Assembly (NCBI GenBank): GCA_947561395.2
Contig: OX387185.1
Span: 31,662,213 to 31,726,212 of the forward strand
Origin: Buxus sempervirens
Taxonomy: Eukaryota; Streptophyta; Magnoliopsida; Buxales; Buxaceae
Direction of reading: 5' to 3'
Length of the DNA: 64,000 nucleotides
Every line of letters begins with the position of its first letter. Position 1 is the stretch's first letter. Of this stretch, positions 26,601 through 49,640 are shown piece after piece. The notes under the pieces were generated by a model. The model saw only the letters and a list, made by a program, of their open reading frames with translations, was not told the DNA's origin and made no database searches. The translations under genes and the position numbers were made by a program.

Positions 26601-29600
26601 CTTTTTATTTGCATCATACGTTCTTAACATCCAGTTAGGCTTGCAGATGCCCCGGTTGACTCCCTAAATTTTCAATTCTTCTTTATTTTTCCATTAATTA
26701 CAAAATTTATTGATTAGTTTCTCTTACATTTCCAGGGAAATGGTTCATCTAGCTATCGATGGCATTTGGCAGGTCTTTATGCTTCAGCGCTCAACACCCA
26801 GGAATGACTTCTGTCGAATCGCTGCAAAAAATGGAATACTCATTAGACTTATCAATACTCTTCATAGCTTGAATGAGGCAACTCGACTAGCTTCTGTAAC
26901 AGTTGCAGGTGGATTTCCAATAGATGGTTCAGTTGCAAGACCAAGATCTGGTCCACTGGATTCTGGCTGGGTTACTGGTATACCAAATGAAATGCCACTT
27001 TCAGGAACTGATCAACCTGATGTGCTTAAGTTGAGACATGGAGTGATCGATCATCCTTTGCCAATGGAGCCTTCACGTGCTTCTGCTTCCCATTCGCAAA
27101 GGTCAGATGTTATCATGCAAGAATCTAGATACTTTCCTGGAGATTCTGAAAAACCTCAGTCAAGCAATTTGACAATGGAAGCTTCCATTTCTTCCAAGTT
27201 GCCAGACCCAACTGGTCCAGAAGGCATTACGACTGTAGCAACCAAGGAATCAACAACTACTAAGGACTGGGAGCACCCAGAGCGACGTAAATCAGATCTT
27301 ATTCGGGCAGAAAATGACCCCAGACAGCCACGGGCTTCGAATTCTAACAGAACATCTACTGATAAGCCTCTAAAACCAATGGAAATGGCATCAAATGGGT
27401 TCCCTCCTATGATTTCACAGCAAGAGCAAGTTAGACCTCTTCTTAGCTTGCTGGAAAAGGAACCACCTTCTCGGCATTTCTCTGGTCAGCTTGAATATGT
27501 ACGCCACCTCTCTGGGTTGGAGAGACATGAAAGTATACTGCCTCTACTACATGCATCTGTTGAAAAGAAAACAAATGGCGAACTAGATTTCTTAATGGCT
27601 GAATTTGCAGGTAATTGCTTTTAGTTCCCTCTTGGTTATATGGCTTTTGCCAATATTCTTTTCTTAATCCAGTAAAATGTAAAATTCTGGAATACCAGCT
27701 TCTGATTAGACATTTTATCTTTACATTAAAAAGTTTTTTTTTTTTTTAATCGGTAAATAAGAGATAGTATTAGAATAAGAAGATCCGGGGATACAAGTAC
27801 ACAAAATGTGTACTAGGATGGTACAGAAACAGCCCCCATCTCAGGACAAATAAGAAACAAAACAGCAAGCTACATCAGGACCCCTCCCCCCCATTACAAA
27901 TCTGAAATTCTCCCTACTGTCATAGCATTGCTACTCGATCCAAGCTTAGCCATCATTTGGCTGTAACTTCATTATGCCTGTAAATTAAGGCAATGTATTA
28001 TAGATTATACCTATAAAGTATGACATGATTCATGTTACCAAAGCCGACTTGATGGGTAAGGATGCAGATAAGGATTATGATGACACTATTCAACTTATTT
28101 CCTTTTTCCAGGACAAAATATATCCTTTTTATCGTTGTCTTGTAACCTTTTGATATTGCACCAGTGGTAAATATTAGTTGGGTACCTCTATTATTTATTT
28201 AAAAGGATTTTGATGGTATTTTAATTCCTTATTTCAGAAGTTTCTGGGCGTGGAAAAGAAAATGGAAATCTTGATTCTACTCCAAGACTTTCACATAAAA
28301 CAATGAATAAGAAGGTTGGGATGCTGGGCTTTAATGAGGGGGCTGCTTCAACATCTGGGCTTGCATCTCAGACAGCATCTGGAGTACTATCTGGATCAGG
28401 CGTTTTAAATGCTAGACCAGGAAGTGCAGCATCATCTGGTCTACTTTCACATATGGTATCAACATTAAGTTCTGAAGTTGCTAAGGAATATCTAGAGAAG
28501 GTTGCAGACCTTTTGCTTGAATTTGCTGGAGCAGATACAACTGTAAAATCTTTTATGTGCAGCCAAAGCTTGCTTAGCCGGCTTTTTCAGATGTTCAACA
28601 GGATTGAGCCTCCTATTCTTTTGAAGGTAAATGTGGAGAATTTACTTGGGAATGTTAATGGTTATCTCCTCAGATATATATGACTGCATAGCATTATATT
28701 GCTACTCTTTTCTTCTTGTAGCTATTGAAGTGTATCAATCTTTTGTCAACTGATCCAAACTGCCTAGAGAATCTCCAACGGGCTGAAGCAATCAAACATT
28801 TGATCCCAAACCTTGAACTCCAAGAAGGGCTTCTAATATCTCAGATTCATGATGAAGTAAGTTTTCTTGATTTGCATATCAACTGTCTCTAGAGTTGAAT
28901 TAAATATTTCAAAAATCATGTTAAATGATTGGAAATATATTTGCCACACACACACATATGCACACACTAGATAATGCTTTTGCCATTGATATTTGTTCTG
29001 AGTACCTTTTGATAGAATCAGAAAAAAATGATCATCCAAACCAGAAATAAAAAGTGAAAAAGGAATTTGTAATTCTATCCGAGTCAGAGATAACAATTTT
29101 CTTAATATTCAAGTTCTCAAATTGTCCAGTTTGTAAAATTGTTACTTTGTTCAAGACTTGTGCAATTAAATTCTAAATAGAAATTTTACATTGTCCCAGC
29201 ATTGATTTTATTAGCATAAGAAGCATCCTTTTTTTTTTTTTTCCTCCATTCTCATATTGAACCCGAATGGCAACTGTCGCAAGAGGTGGATTCAGTGTGT
29301 TAGATATGCCAGGGATGTTATGACCAAGGTTGGAAATTTCAGATTTAGCCAGGCATGCCCAGAAAAATTTCGGGGGCATGCCGCTGGCATGCCGAGAAAT
29401 CTAGGGAAAATATATTCCCCACAATTTCTCCATCTCGGGGAAATCTGGGAAAATTTTGTCAGATTTCACTGGCATGCTGCCTCCTTTCCTCAAAATTTCC
29501 CCAATCGGGGAAGAAATTCCCAAATTTCACTGGCATGCAGCTACATTTCACGGATAAAGGTCTTTACCCCTCTATTTCTTGCTGCCGGACCCAAAAAAAA

Positions 29601-32176
29601 AAAGCGAAATTTCATATTGTTTATTATGAGGTGATAGTTATTATATAGTTTCATGAAAGAGAACAAGAAATGACAAGAAGATGCCTCATTCAAACTTGAT
29701 ATGGTTGACAACATGAACCCTGTCCATCAATCCCAATCTTTCAGAAACTGTTTTGAATCAATTCATTGTATGATGTCCAAATTTTTTTTAACCAGGGTGA
29801 AACTTTTAGCCACAAATTTTTTACATGTTAGTTTTTTCCTTTCCTGCTCCAATATGCAACCTGGGTGAGATCTTATACTACCATTTTAGTTCATCTGACA
29901 GATGGTCCTTCTGAGGTTGTATGACTTGTTTTCCAACTAGTTTTCATTACTGGATGATAGTTCGTGTCAATTACCTACTCTAGTGTGCTTTCTGATAAGT
30001 TTGTTTATCGAAGGTTCTCCACGCACTCTTCAATCTCTGCAAAATAAACAAGAGAAGGCAAGAACAAGCTGCAGAAAATGGAATCATTCCACATTTAATG
30101 CGGTTTATCACATCAGATTCACCCTTGAAACAATATGCATTGCCTCTACTCTGTGATATGGCCCATGCATCACGTAACTCAAGAGAGCAATTAAGGGCCC
30201 ATGGAGGGTTGGATGTATACTTGAGCCTCCTGAATGATGAGCTGTGGTCCGTAACAGCATTAGATTCTCTTGCAGTCTGCCTGGCACATGACAATGACAA
30301 CAGGAAGGTAGAACAGGCATTACTGAAGAAGGAAGCAGTTCATAAGTTGGTGAAGTTCTTCCAGTGCTGTCCAGAGCAACATTTCGTGAAAATATTGGAG
30401 CCCTTCTTGAAGATTATCACGTATAAAGACTTCCATCTCTTTTATTTTTACCTAGATTTTATTTTTAAGTGGGTTAAATATTTTGCTAGAGGTCTTTGCC
30501 ATGTTTTTTAGTATTCCTTATTGATGAATATCAAATACATAGAAATAAGTGTGCTGCACATGATTGAAAGTTTTCAATGTACCAATCAGCTAGGATGGTT
30601 CCTGTTTCAGAGTGATCCAACATGATGATATTACCCAACTGACCTAAAATGAATTTTCTATAGCATTAGTTTTGTTTTCCCCAAAACATTCTCATGATAA
30701 ATGGTTAATCTTCTGATTGTGTGAATTCTGGCCCTCAGAGATACCCTTGGTAGATTTCATAGTGTGCGCATGTAATGCTATCCTTTGGGGTATCCCATGT
30801 GCAGATTGTCTTTTATTGTTCAGGAATTGGTATCTTGTGCTTATCTAAAGTTTTGATAGTTTGAAATATAATCTTGAAATGCAGGAAATCTTCTCGAATA
30901 AATACAACATTGGCTGTAAATGGTCTGACACCATTACTTATTGCAAGACTTGACCATCAGGACGCTATCGCTCGCCTCAATCTGCTCAAACTAATAAAGG
31001 TGAGATATTAAGAGTTTCTTCTGTTATATGGTGACTCAGTTTTTATTTCAAGTCTTTCCTGAACCTTTTTAAGAAAAATAAATCTTGAAATCAATAGATA
31101 ACCAAAAAAAAAAAATTACAAATTGGGGCATATGAAAGGTATTTTTTGAAGAATCAATGATTGGCATACTTGGATGTGGATGTTGATGCGGTATTCCAAG
31201 CCTGTAATGCTTCTCGCATCTAAGTTTCTGTCAGTCAAGCCTTTTCAGTTGTATTGTGATAAGTTTCATGAGGCAAATCATTATTTAGCTTAAAGACTTA
31301 GCATGGTGATAATTGAATTGGATGGTATGTAAGCGTTATCAGCTTAGCAGTGTATGTTGAACATGGGTACCAGTTTCTAGCATCACTTTGGCGAATAAAC
31401 TTCCTGATAAATTTGAGTTGTCATTTGGAAGTGTCAAGGTTTTGCTTGGAAACCTCTACCACCAAAAATTAAAAATAAAAATAAATAAAAGGAAAGAACG
31501 AATGAAGGGATATCTACCATGAAATCAAGAGAAAAAAAAGAGAAGGGGCTACCATCTACCTTGTAACCAAGAGAAGTTAAGTTGTTTGTCAAACTTCTAA
31601 CAGACCTGTTTTCTAAATAATGTTATTCACGTAAAGGAGCTATCATCTGCCTTGTAATCAAGAGAAGTTAAAGTTATTTTTGCAAATTTATAACAGACCT
31701 GTTTTCTAGATAATGCTATTCCCATTATGATCAGAGCTTGGAAGCTGGTAACAACTCGTGCTGAGAACGTTTCATCTGGTGTCACTCAGTGGTACCAGCG
31801 TGAAACGTGCGGATGGATGCCCCATTCCAATAGGGGGCCACATCCCAAAACAAATCTCATCCGGTGGTTTCATGGTACCACCAGATTCTAGCACTAATGG
31901 AATTGCATTCACTCACGCTTCCTTTAGAACGTCCATTATTTTGACTTTCAAGATGTGTGCTTATTTTCTGTTTCTGACATCCTAGAAACCATATGGCAGG
32001 CTGTTTATGAGCACCATCCACGACCGAAGCAACTTATTGTGGAGAATGATCTGCATCAGAAGCTCCAGAATCTGATTGAGGAGCGCAGAGATGGACAACG
32101 CTCTGGAGGCCAAGTTTTGGTTAAACAGATGGCCACTGCACTGCTTAAAGCACTCCACATTAATACTGTTCTGTAA
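11618..32176 (+). CDS. MAP3KE1: MAP3K epsilon protein kinase, C-terminal exons (partial gene)
   Basis: Fourteen coding exons: 11618-11708, 11893-12300, 19315-19644, 19762-19806, 24596-24775, 24895-24978, 26067-26158, 26250-26333, 26736-27610, 28238-28626, 28722-28856, 30014-30420, 30885-30999, 32000-32176 (stop TAA). Every junction is GT-AG and phase-consistent, giving about 1,136 codons without a stop. The protein follows Arabidopsis MAP3K epsilon 1/2 almost continuously: RFSDPPGDA, LMMGVLNDDVIDIEGL, then an armadillo-like region (SSCQKLIAFFHERPEQK, FQENACLVGL, FLEADYAKYREMVHLAIDG), a low-complexity middle (26900-27450), SGVLSGSGVLNARPGS, and a second armadillo-like block ending QMATALLKALHINTVL. 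The family comprises plant MAP3Ks related to fission-yeast Cdc7, active in pollen and cell viability and acting with MOB1. The N-terminal kinase domain should lie upstream but is not in the window. The first exon here begins with the last base of a split codon. Confidence 0.96.
12301..14559 (+). other. MAP3K epsilon intron, first part
   Basis: This is the start of a 7-kb intron (12301-19314, phase 0). No gene is seen here. Two stretches (13240-13700 and 13900-14050) read like decayed repeats; the second has multiple AGGCTT/GCCTTG motifs, also seen near 33560-33740. Confidence 0.6.
14709..15768. mobile_element. Harbinger-like MITE (TTA target duplication) inside the LINE
   Basis: The element is 14712-15765 (1,054 bp). 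Its left end GGTACTGTTTGGTAACGC and the reverse complement of its right end, GGCTCCGTTTGGTAATGC, match at 14 of 18 positions, and the match continues into CTTTT. TTA at 14709-14711 is repeated at 15766-15768, as expected for PIF/Harbinger. Subterminal regions are rich in GCTTTT/AAAGCA. It has no coding capacity, and an internal 20-bp tandem array is annotated separately. Its insertion interrupts an L1 reading frame. Confidence 0.8.
15061..15340. repeat. Fourteen tandem 20-bp repeats
   Basis: Units are in exact 20-bp register with consensus AACCCGATAATGACCCGTTT. They carry point differences but no length change through 14 units. Confidence 0.95.
16790..18290 (+). mobile_element. RTE-type LINE remnant
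   Basis: Broken plus-strand frames read GKALCPDDIPIEAWKCVG (about 16840), IYKNKGDVQDCSIYHGIKIMSHT (about 16980), QFGFRLGMST (17110), HMVFIDLEK (17204), SHQVLAISLYLFALVMDEL (17400) and VLFIDDVVLISQ, the FADD-type active site (about 17483). Then comes the tail region with IRRWTC-, IRDKI- and LRCFRHVKQR-like motifs (17930-18075). The 3' end is a short TGATGATGATG run at 18267-18287, typical of plant RTE tails. Many stops show it is old. It sits in the same 7-kb MAP3K epsilon intron. Confidence 0.85.
18300..18980 (+). mobile_element. Highly decayed L1 reverse-transcriptase fragment
   Basis: Visible blocks are EFEGDKAQGLNGFTMEF (about 18456, matching the APGPDGF block of other copies here) and HRSRGLRQG (about 18893, matching the SRGxRQGDP block). 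Frame breaks occur throughout. Ends are undefined. Confidence 0.6.
19807..22108 (+). other. MAP3K epsilon intron, no gene recognised
   Basis: AT-rich intron sequence after the 45-bp exon 19762-19806. Short frames here carry no recognisable motif. Confidence 0.6.
22109..24393 (-). mobile_element. 5'-truncated L1-type LINE (minus) hosting a nested LINE
   Basis: Minus-strand reading starts near 24393: RLALWNRNYMSLGGKITLIKSALASLLVYYMSLFRMPRRV, then ESAQRDFLWERGGSRR, LWRFSTDQSSFWHQVI, and the zf-RVT C-terminus at 23494-23135 (CVLFMEAGESIDHIFLECQFS; WHIWLERNRRVFKD). The tail lies at 22140-22109 as a T tract on the plus strand. TGTTACTT occurs at both edges (22103 and 24392 region), a possible short TSD. 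A frameshift near 24010 and others disable it. A second LINE is inserted in its 3' tail. Confidence 0.85.
22125..22924 (-). mobile_element. Nested LINE fragment with perfect 15-bp target duplication
   Basis: AATAATGAAGAATAT occurs at 22125-22139 and 22910-22924, flanking a 770-bp insertion. On the minus strand the insertion encodes zf-RVT C-terminal sequence (ELIWNSILAAIAWVVWGETNHRIFKD, 22470-22380; C-x2-C and H-x4-C remnants about 22640-22590). Its 3' end is a (TA)n run (22142-22165) rather than pure A. The host is the 3' end of another L1 copy. Confidence 0.88.
25260..25891 (-). mobile_element. Short LINE insertion encoding an RNase H domain, perfect 19-bp TSD
   Basis: CATCATTATGGATACATTT is present at 25260-25278 and again at 25873-25891. 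Between them are 594 bp whose minus strand encodes a plant LINE-type RNase H (RVT_3): LKLNFDGCSFGNPGRSGVGGV (about 25820), TRAELLSILSGLQMA (about 25695), VEGDSATIV (about 25625), HVPRSANSLADSLAKAG (about 25505-25455). The catalytic order D...E...D...D is recognisable. One frameshift lies near 25550. The poly(A) end appears as plus-strand T's at 25276-25285. The insertion is in the MAP3K epsilon intron 24979-26066, antisense to the gene. Confidence 0.93.
27732..27975 (-). mobile_element. LINE 3'-end fragment
   Basis: A plus-strand T tract (27735-27748) is followed by ATCGGTAAATAAGAGATAG and the AGCCCCCATCTC region. These match the 3' end of the nested LINE at 22166-22250 in order and spacing. 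No coding part remains. It is located in the MAP3K epsilon intron 27611-28237. Confidence 0.65.
28857..30013 (+). other. MAP3K epsilon intron with GGCATGC repeat block
   Basis: Non-coding. At 29340-29550 the motif GGCATGC recurs five times, twice within TTTCACTGGCATGC, interspersed with inverted GGGGAAAT/ATTTCCCC pieces. This suggests an old transposon fragment. The overlapping 97-125-codon open frames are products of this repeat. Confidence 0.5.
31547..31721. repeat. Two-copy tandem duplication, 91-bp offset
   Basis: CTACCATCTACCTTGTAACC (31549) and CTATCATCTGCCTTGTAATC (31640) begin diverged copies that both run to ACAGACCTGTTTTCTA. The duplication is inside the last MAP3K epsilon intron. 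Confidence 0.8.
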
Positions 32177-33327
32177 ATTCACGTGTCTTGACTCTGATTT
32201 TCCCTCCCTGTAGAATTGATTTCTAGGAAGGAATGTAATTGTGCATAGTTCTCCCCATCCCTCCCCCCGTCCCCCCCCTCTTTTGTTTTTTTCTGTGTGA
32301 AAAAAACAAGATGCTTGTTTTGGCAGTACCTTCTTATTTTACTTGTGGGCTGTCAAAGACCTGAAAAGGTTGCTTTTTTTTTTTTTTTGATTTTAAAATT
32401 TTTCCTTTTCCTGCTTTCTCCATTGACTAAATTGTGTATAATGTACATTTGTTCGAGATGTATATTGTTGCATCAGGAAATGATGCAACATCATATTTGT
32501 GCGATGATACATCGCTTGTGGATCTGCTTTGAAGCAGACTGCCTGCTCTTCTGGAATATGTTAATTAGGCTCGTACTACTACAGCATATCTATATTGTCA
32601 GTTCTTTATTAGTGCATAGTGAAACTTATGATTGGAAGGTATATTTCTTTCCACTGGAGATTTTTCTTTTGAATTTTGTTAGCGGCCGTTGATCTTGAAA
32701 TCATGGGACTAACATAGCATTTTGACCGGGGTGGTTTGGGGACTTTAACCATGGCCTCAGTGTAATAAAGGAAAAAGAATTAATATGGGATTTCTCTTAT
32801 GTTTGAAAATTCTCTGTTTTTTGTTTTTTTTTATGCAATTGTATTATATAGCCCAGGTAGAAGTACAATTGATAATTATATCACAGGCGGTGGTTATATA
32901 AGTCAAGATTCAGATTTCATCTTGCAGGTGATTTTAAGCGGCTACTTAACCAGTAATCAAGGCTTCCGATCAGGTTGTGTTTAAGCACATGTAGAAGGAA
33001 GGGTATTTCAAAAGCATATGATCGCTGTTATCATTCACAAAATTAGTTTTGAGTTCCATGTAAATAGTAACATGCATGACGCACCAGCAGCAACAATCTA
33101 GAACATAAAAACACCAGGTACATAGCCCCATTACTCCATGGGAATTCAAATCATTGATATCTTCGTGATACATGGTTAAAGGCACCTTCTAACTCATTTC
33201 GATCTCCAGATACCCAGTTCTGCACAAGGTAGCACGCAAAGTTGATCAATTACACTATAATCTTGCACGATTAATCACACCATTTCCACCCTCATTTTGC
33301 TTCAAACACAAACTTCCAGGTACAATC
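32177..33327. other. Convergent 3' intergenic region with both 3' UTRs
   Basis: There are 1,151 bp between the MAP3K epsilon stop (plus) and the eIF4A-III stop (minus). AATAAA at 32764-32769 is a candidate plus-strand poly(A) signal, 588 bp after the stop. A C-rich tract (32259-32279) and T tracts (about 32283-32387) occur. No other gene was seen. Confidence 0.6.
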
Positions 33328-46128
<12,801 letters not shown>

Positions 46129-46449
46129 CGCCGAAAAAATCTGTCGCGGAAGAGATCCCTAATTCGAAAACGGGAGAACGTTAAGCTCTGCTTTTACTTC
46201 TAGAACAAGCGAAATATTTCGAAAAAAGAGTTGAGTATATGTTTGGCATGTATTCCATCTATTCGTATATATATATATATATGCGGTGAATGTGCGAAGC
46301 TTGTAATAGTTTGACGTGTTTCTAGTTTATTGGTGGATCTTTGAGACTCGCATATTCGTTTTGGGGATGACACCTATCGTCTCTTGCAATTTTGGCATTT
46401 GCTGCATTTGTTGTTTTCACGTATTTCAAAGTGAAAGCTCAAAAAAAAT
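46129..46449 (-). promoter_or_regulatory. Presumed 5' UTR and promoter of eIF4A-III
   Basis: This lies immediately upstream of the eIF4A-III ATG (46128). A (TA)8-type tract at 46267-46282 is the only TATA-like sequence, about 140 bp upstream of the start codon. Assignment is by position only. Confidence 0.4.
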
Positions 46450-46895
46450 GGGAAATTATGAAAAAGGTCACTTTTTGATTTGTATTTATAAAAAGAGTCC
46501 ATAAATATCTCATTTTACAAAAAAAGATCACTTTTCAAACTTAATTGAATTAAAGGGTCACTTTTCAAAAAATTAAAAAAATAATGTCATTTTATCGTAG
46601 GTAAAACATGCTTGTGTCCAAGTATGATGCACTCGTATCCCACATAGAATGTGCTTGTGTTTTATGTAAGATGCACTCGTATCCCACATAAAGAAGCTTG
46701 CATCCCACGTGCGCTTGTGTCCCACATAAAGTGATTCTCAAATTTAATTATATTTGAAAAGTGATATTATAATTTAATTATGAGGGACTGTATTTTATAA
46801 TTATTGACTAAAAATCCCTATTCTGTAATTCTCAATTTATGATGGACTATTTTTATAATTATCAACGAAACGTGACCATTTTTCATAATTTTCCC
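46450..46895. mobile_element. Mutator-like MITE
   Basis: Left end GGGAAATTATGAAAAAGGTC (46450 on) and the reverse complement of the right end GGGAAAATTATGAAAAATGG (from 46895) match over about 23 bp with two single-base gaps. Such GGGAAAATTATG termini are common in plant Mutator-like non-autonomous elements. The inside holds two 21-bp direct copies (46626-46646, 46670-46690) built on ACTCGTATCCCACATA. The flanks are A-rich, so the target duplication is not readable. Confidence 0.7.
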
Positions 46896-47054
46896 AAAAA
46901 ACAATGACCATGAGATAAAGCAACATGGTTTATTATAGGAGGCTGCAACAGATGATGTCATCCCCATTGGTGCTAGTGTTCAAGTCATTTTTTTCCCTAA
47001 ATGTTGCACGTAGTGTTGAAGTTAAAAATTTCCACGTGTAGCATTTGACAATAA
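46896..47054. other. No gene recognised
   Basis: Short spacer between two transposon ends. Confidence 0.5.
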
Positions 47055-48642
47055 GGCTCCGTTTGGAAACCGAGAGAATGAGAAAAAAACATACGAGAAA
47101 AGAAAGTAAAAGAAAAGTGAAGTAAAAGAAATGGAAAAGTAATTTTCCTGATATTGTTTGGATGTTGCAAGAAATTTTTATAGTTTTAACTGAAAAATCT
47201 AGAATTTTGTATTTGGATACCAAGAAAGTTAATAGAAAACTGAATGCAATTTTCAAGTCTACCCTCATGTGTATTCATGGCTTTAACTTTTTTTTATCCG
47301 TATATCACCTTGCATAATAGTCTATTTTGCTTTGCACATGGATACAATACACAAGAATATTGACTTGTTCAATACTGACTGAAAAGTACTAGAAAGATCT
47401 AGTTTCAGTCTTATAAGTAGGATGGAGGATTAAATACATGAAATCCCCATCTAAATCAACCAAACCCGGCCATTACTGCTCCCTCATATATCTCCTCCCT
47501 CCTCCTGCAAAACAATGAGCACACCTGCAGAAACTGAAACTGTGGTGATGCTACCATTCATGGGTCAAGGCCATATCATCCCATATTTAGCTCTGGCCAT
47601 TCAGATTCAAGAACAAACAGGTTCCACCATCATCTTCGTTAACACTCCTCTCAACATCAAAAAACTCAAATCAACTTTCCCTTCACAAAAAAACATCCGC
47701 TTTGTGGCTCTTCCCTTCTGCAGCACGGACCATGGGCTTCCACCTGACTCAGAAAACACCGATGTGGTCCCTGTCCCACTTGGTCCCTGTCCCACTTGGG
47801 CATCTACTTCTACTATCCGCACAATCACTTGAACCAGCCTTTAGACTTCTCATCTCTGACATCATTAAAGAACAAGGTCAACCTCCACTTTGCGTGATTG
47901 CGGACATGTTCTTTGGATGGATGGTGGACATAGCCTGTGAGTTCGGTTTCTTTCATGCAATGTTCAATGGAGGTGGTTGTAGACACCTGATTTTTGCACC
48001 CCTAAAATGAGGAAAAATGAAAAGTCAAAACTAAAGTCAAACCCTGAGGGGGTCAAAAAATTGACTTTTTGATTCAAGTGAATTTGCCCATCAAACTTCA
48101 TCTCATTAAAAAGAGCACGTCGACATGGTTCCAACGCAACTGAGTTTGCTGGAATCGGAGTCCAGATGAGAAAGTTATGAACTGGTTAGACTTTTGGGGA
48201 GCGAAAAATTGACTTTTTGCTCGACCCCAATTCAATTGCCCAAATTGATCCCAGTGGATAGGTTGTTCCGAGCTGATTCAATGACACTAAGTTTGCTGAA
48301 ATCGGACACCAGACGAAGAAGTTATGGGCAGTTGAAGTTTCAGAAAAACTGCCCGTGTGGCAGAAAGACAGAAGAAAGCAGAATAAATCAATAAAATAAA
48401 TTAAATAAATATATTAAATATTTTAATAATATTTTAAATTAAAGAATCTCGTTTTATAATAAAATAATAAAAGAAAATTGAATAAAATTCTTTAAGAAAA
48501 TCAAATTGAATAGTGATTTAAAATCCAAATCACTATTCCAGCAATACGGGCAAGCCTTCTGGAAGGGGGACACGCGTTATCATACGGTAGGACATGCGTC
48601 CTGTACAGACGATTCGCGCGAGATTTGCGCACGAGGGCGGCG

Positions 48643-48720
48643 TGCCCGTATTTGGAATGCGGGCAGGGCGTGCCCGTAAATCAATTGCGGGCAAGGCGTG
48701 CCCGCACTGAGTATGGGCAC
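48643..48720. repeat. Three hairpins at exact 28-bp period (LTR 1, cluster A)
   Basis: TGCCCGTA-7nt-TGCGGGCA at 48643-48665 and 48671-48693, and GTGCCCGCA-5nt-TATGGGCAC at 48698-48720. Stems are 8-9 bp with G-T wobbles and one mismatch. The starts are 28 bp apart, separated by GGGCG/AGGCG. The cluster ends 12 bp before the TATA box. Confidence 0.92.
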
Positions 48721-48732
48721 GACTATTTTGCC

Positions 48733-48740
48733 TATAAATA
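48733..48740 (+). promoter_or_regulatory. TATA box of solo LTR 1
   Basis: TTGCCTATAAATAGA context, shared with LTR 2 at 54625. Confidence 0.75.
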
Positions 48741-48750
48741 GAAAGGCCAG

Positions 48751-48770
48751 CCCCCCCCCCCCCCCCCCCA
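48751..48770. repeat. Poly(C) tract of about 20
   Basis: An uninterrupted run of C follows CCAG, just downstream of the LTR 1 TATA box. Its length may be unreliable because of sequencing. Confidence 0.8.
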
Positions 48771-49561
48771 TTTCAGCAGGCCAGCCCCACTAATGGTCCC
48801 CCTCTCCTTCTCTGCCCCCTGCTCGTCCAACACCCTGCCAAACCCTGTCACTTCTAGCCCAATACCCAAAATGCCCTTATACCACCCTTAAACCTTGCAT
48901 AAACCTTTGTTCTGTTAACTCTCTCAATCTCATCATAACTAGACCCTTTCAAAACCAACTTGGGAAATCCACGAAGGCGTGGAAGCGCTGCCAAAATTCT
49001 CGGAGAACCCCGACATCATCAAATCAAAGAGTTCTTAGTGTGGTAATGTTTCTAGTAACTTTCCTTTCAATATAAATGTGATTTTTCTTATTCAAACATT
49101 TTAAAATTTCTCTTATTCTATTACATTGCTACTAATCTGTTTGTTTCATTTTTGGTGGAATCCTCCCATGCAAATAAGCGACATTTTATGGAATAAAAAT
49201 AGAGTGGACCCATAAAACAAGCAAAAGGAAGAAAAATAATATATTTTGGGTTAATTGATTGCAAGCAAGAGGGGTTTGTTCTCTTTGTATATTCCCATGT
49301 AATCCCATCCTACTCCCTCTTTCCTTTTTCACTTTGCCTAATTGAAAGATGACTCAACAAAATGAAGAGAAGAAGGATTACACCCCAATGCAAAAGAAAG
49401 GGAGAAAAAGAAGATTTCCAAGCCAAATAAGGATATTTGCTATATAACGAAGTGCTGAGAACCACAACTGAGGCCACTGGAGGTCCCAAGAAGATAGCCG
49501 GAATGATCCCGGCCAAAATCGATGCAAAAGTGTGAAATCAGGCGATGTTACGGTCAGGGCA

Positions 49562-49640
49562 TGCCCGTATTTCCTATACGGGCAGGCTTGAACCGTATTG
49601 CATTTACGGGCAAGGCTAGCCCGTATAGCAAATACGGGCA
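49562..49640. repeat. Three hairpins at exact 28-bp period (LTR 1, cluster B)
   Basis: TGCCCGTA-7nt-TACGGGCA at 49562-49584 is a perfect 8-bp stem. The second, at 49590-49612, keeps 5 bp (CCGTA/TACGG). The third, at 49618-49640, keeps 7 bp (GCCCGTA/TACGGGC). Loops are 7 nt throughout but differ in sequence. Same geometry as cluster A, 0.9 kb downstream. Confidence 0.92.

Noticed and set aside
29257..29648. Two overlapping open frames (97 and 125 codons)
   Set aside because: They lie in a repeat block inside a MAP3K epsilon intron. The translation reflects GGCATGC/TTTCCCC repeats.
31758..31985. 75-codon frame just before the last MAP3K epsilon exon
   Set aside because: It sits in the final intron. 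The known C-terminus starts cleanly after ATGGCAG at 31999, so this is an unspliced open stretch.
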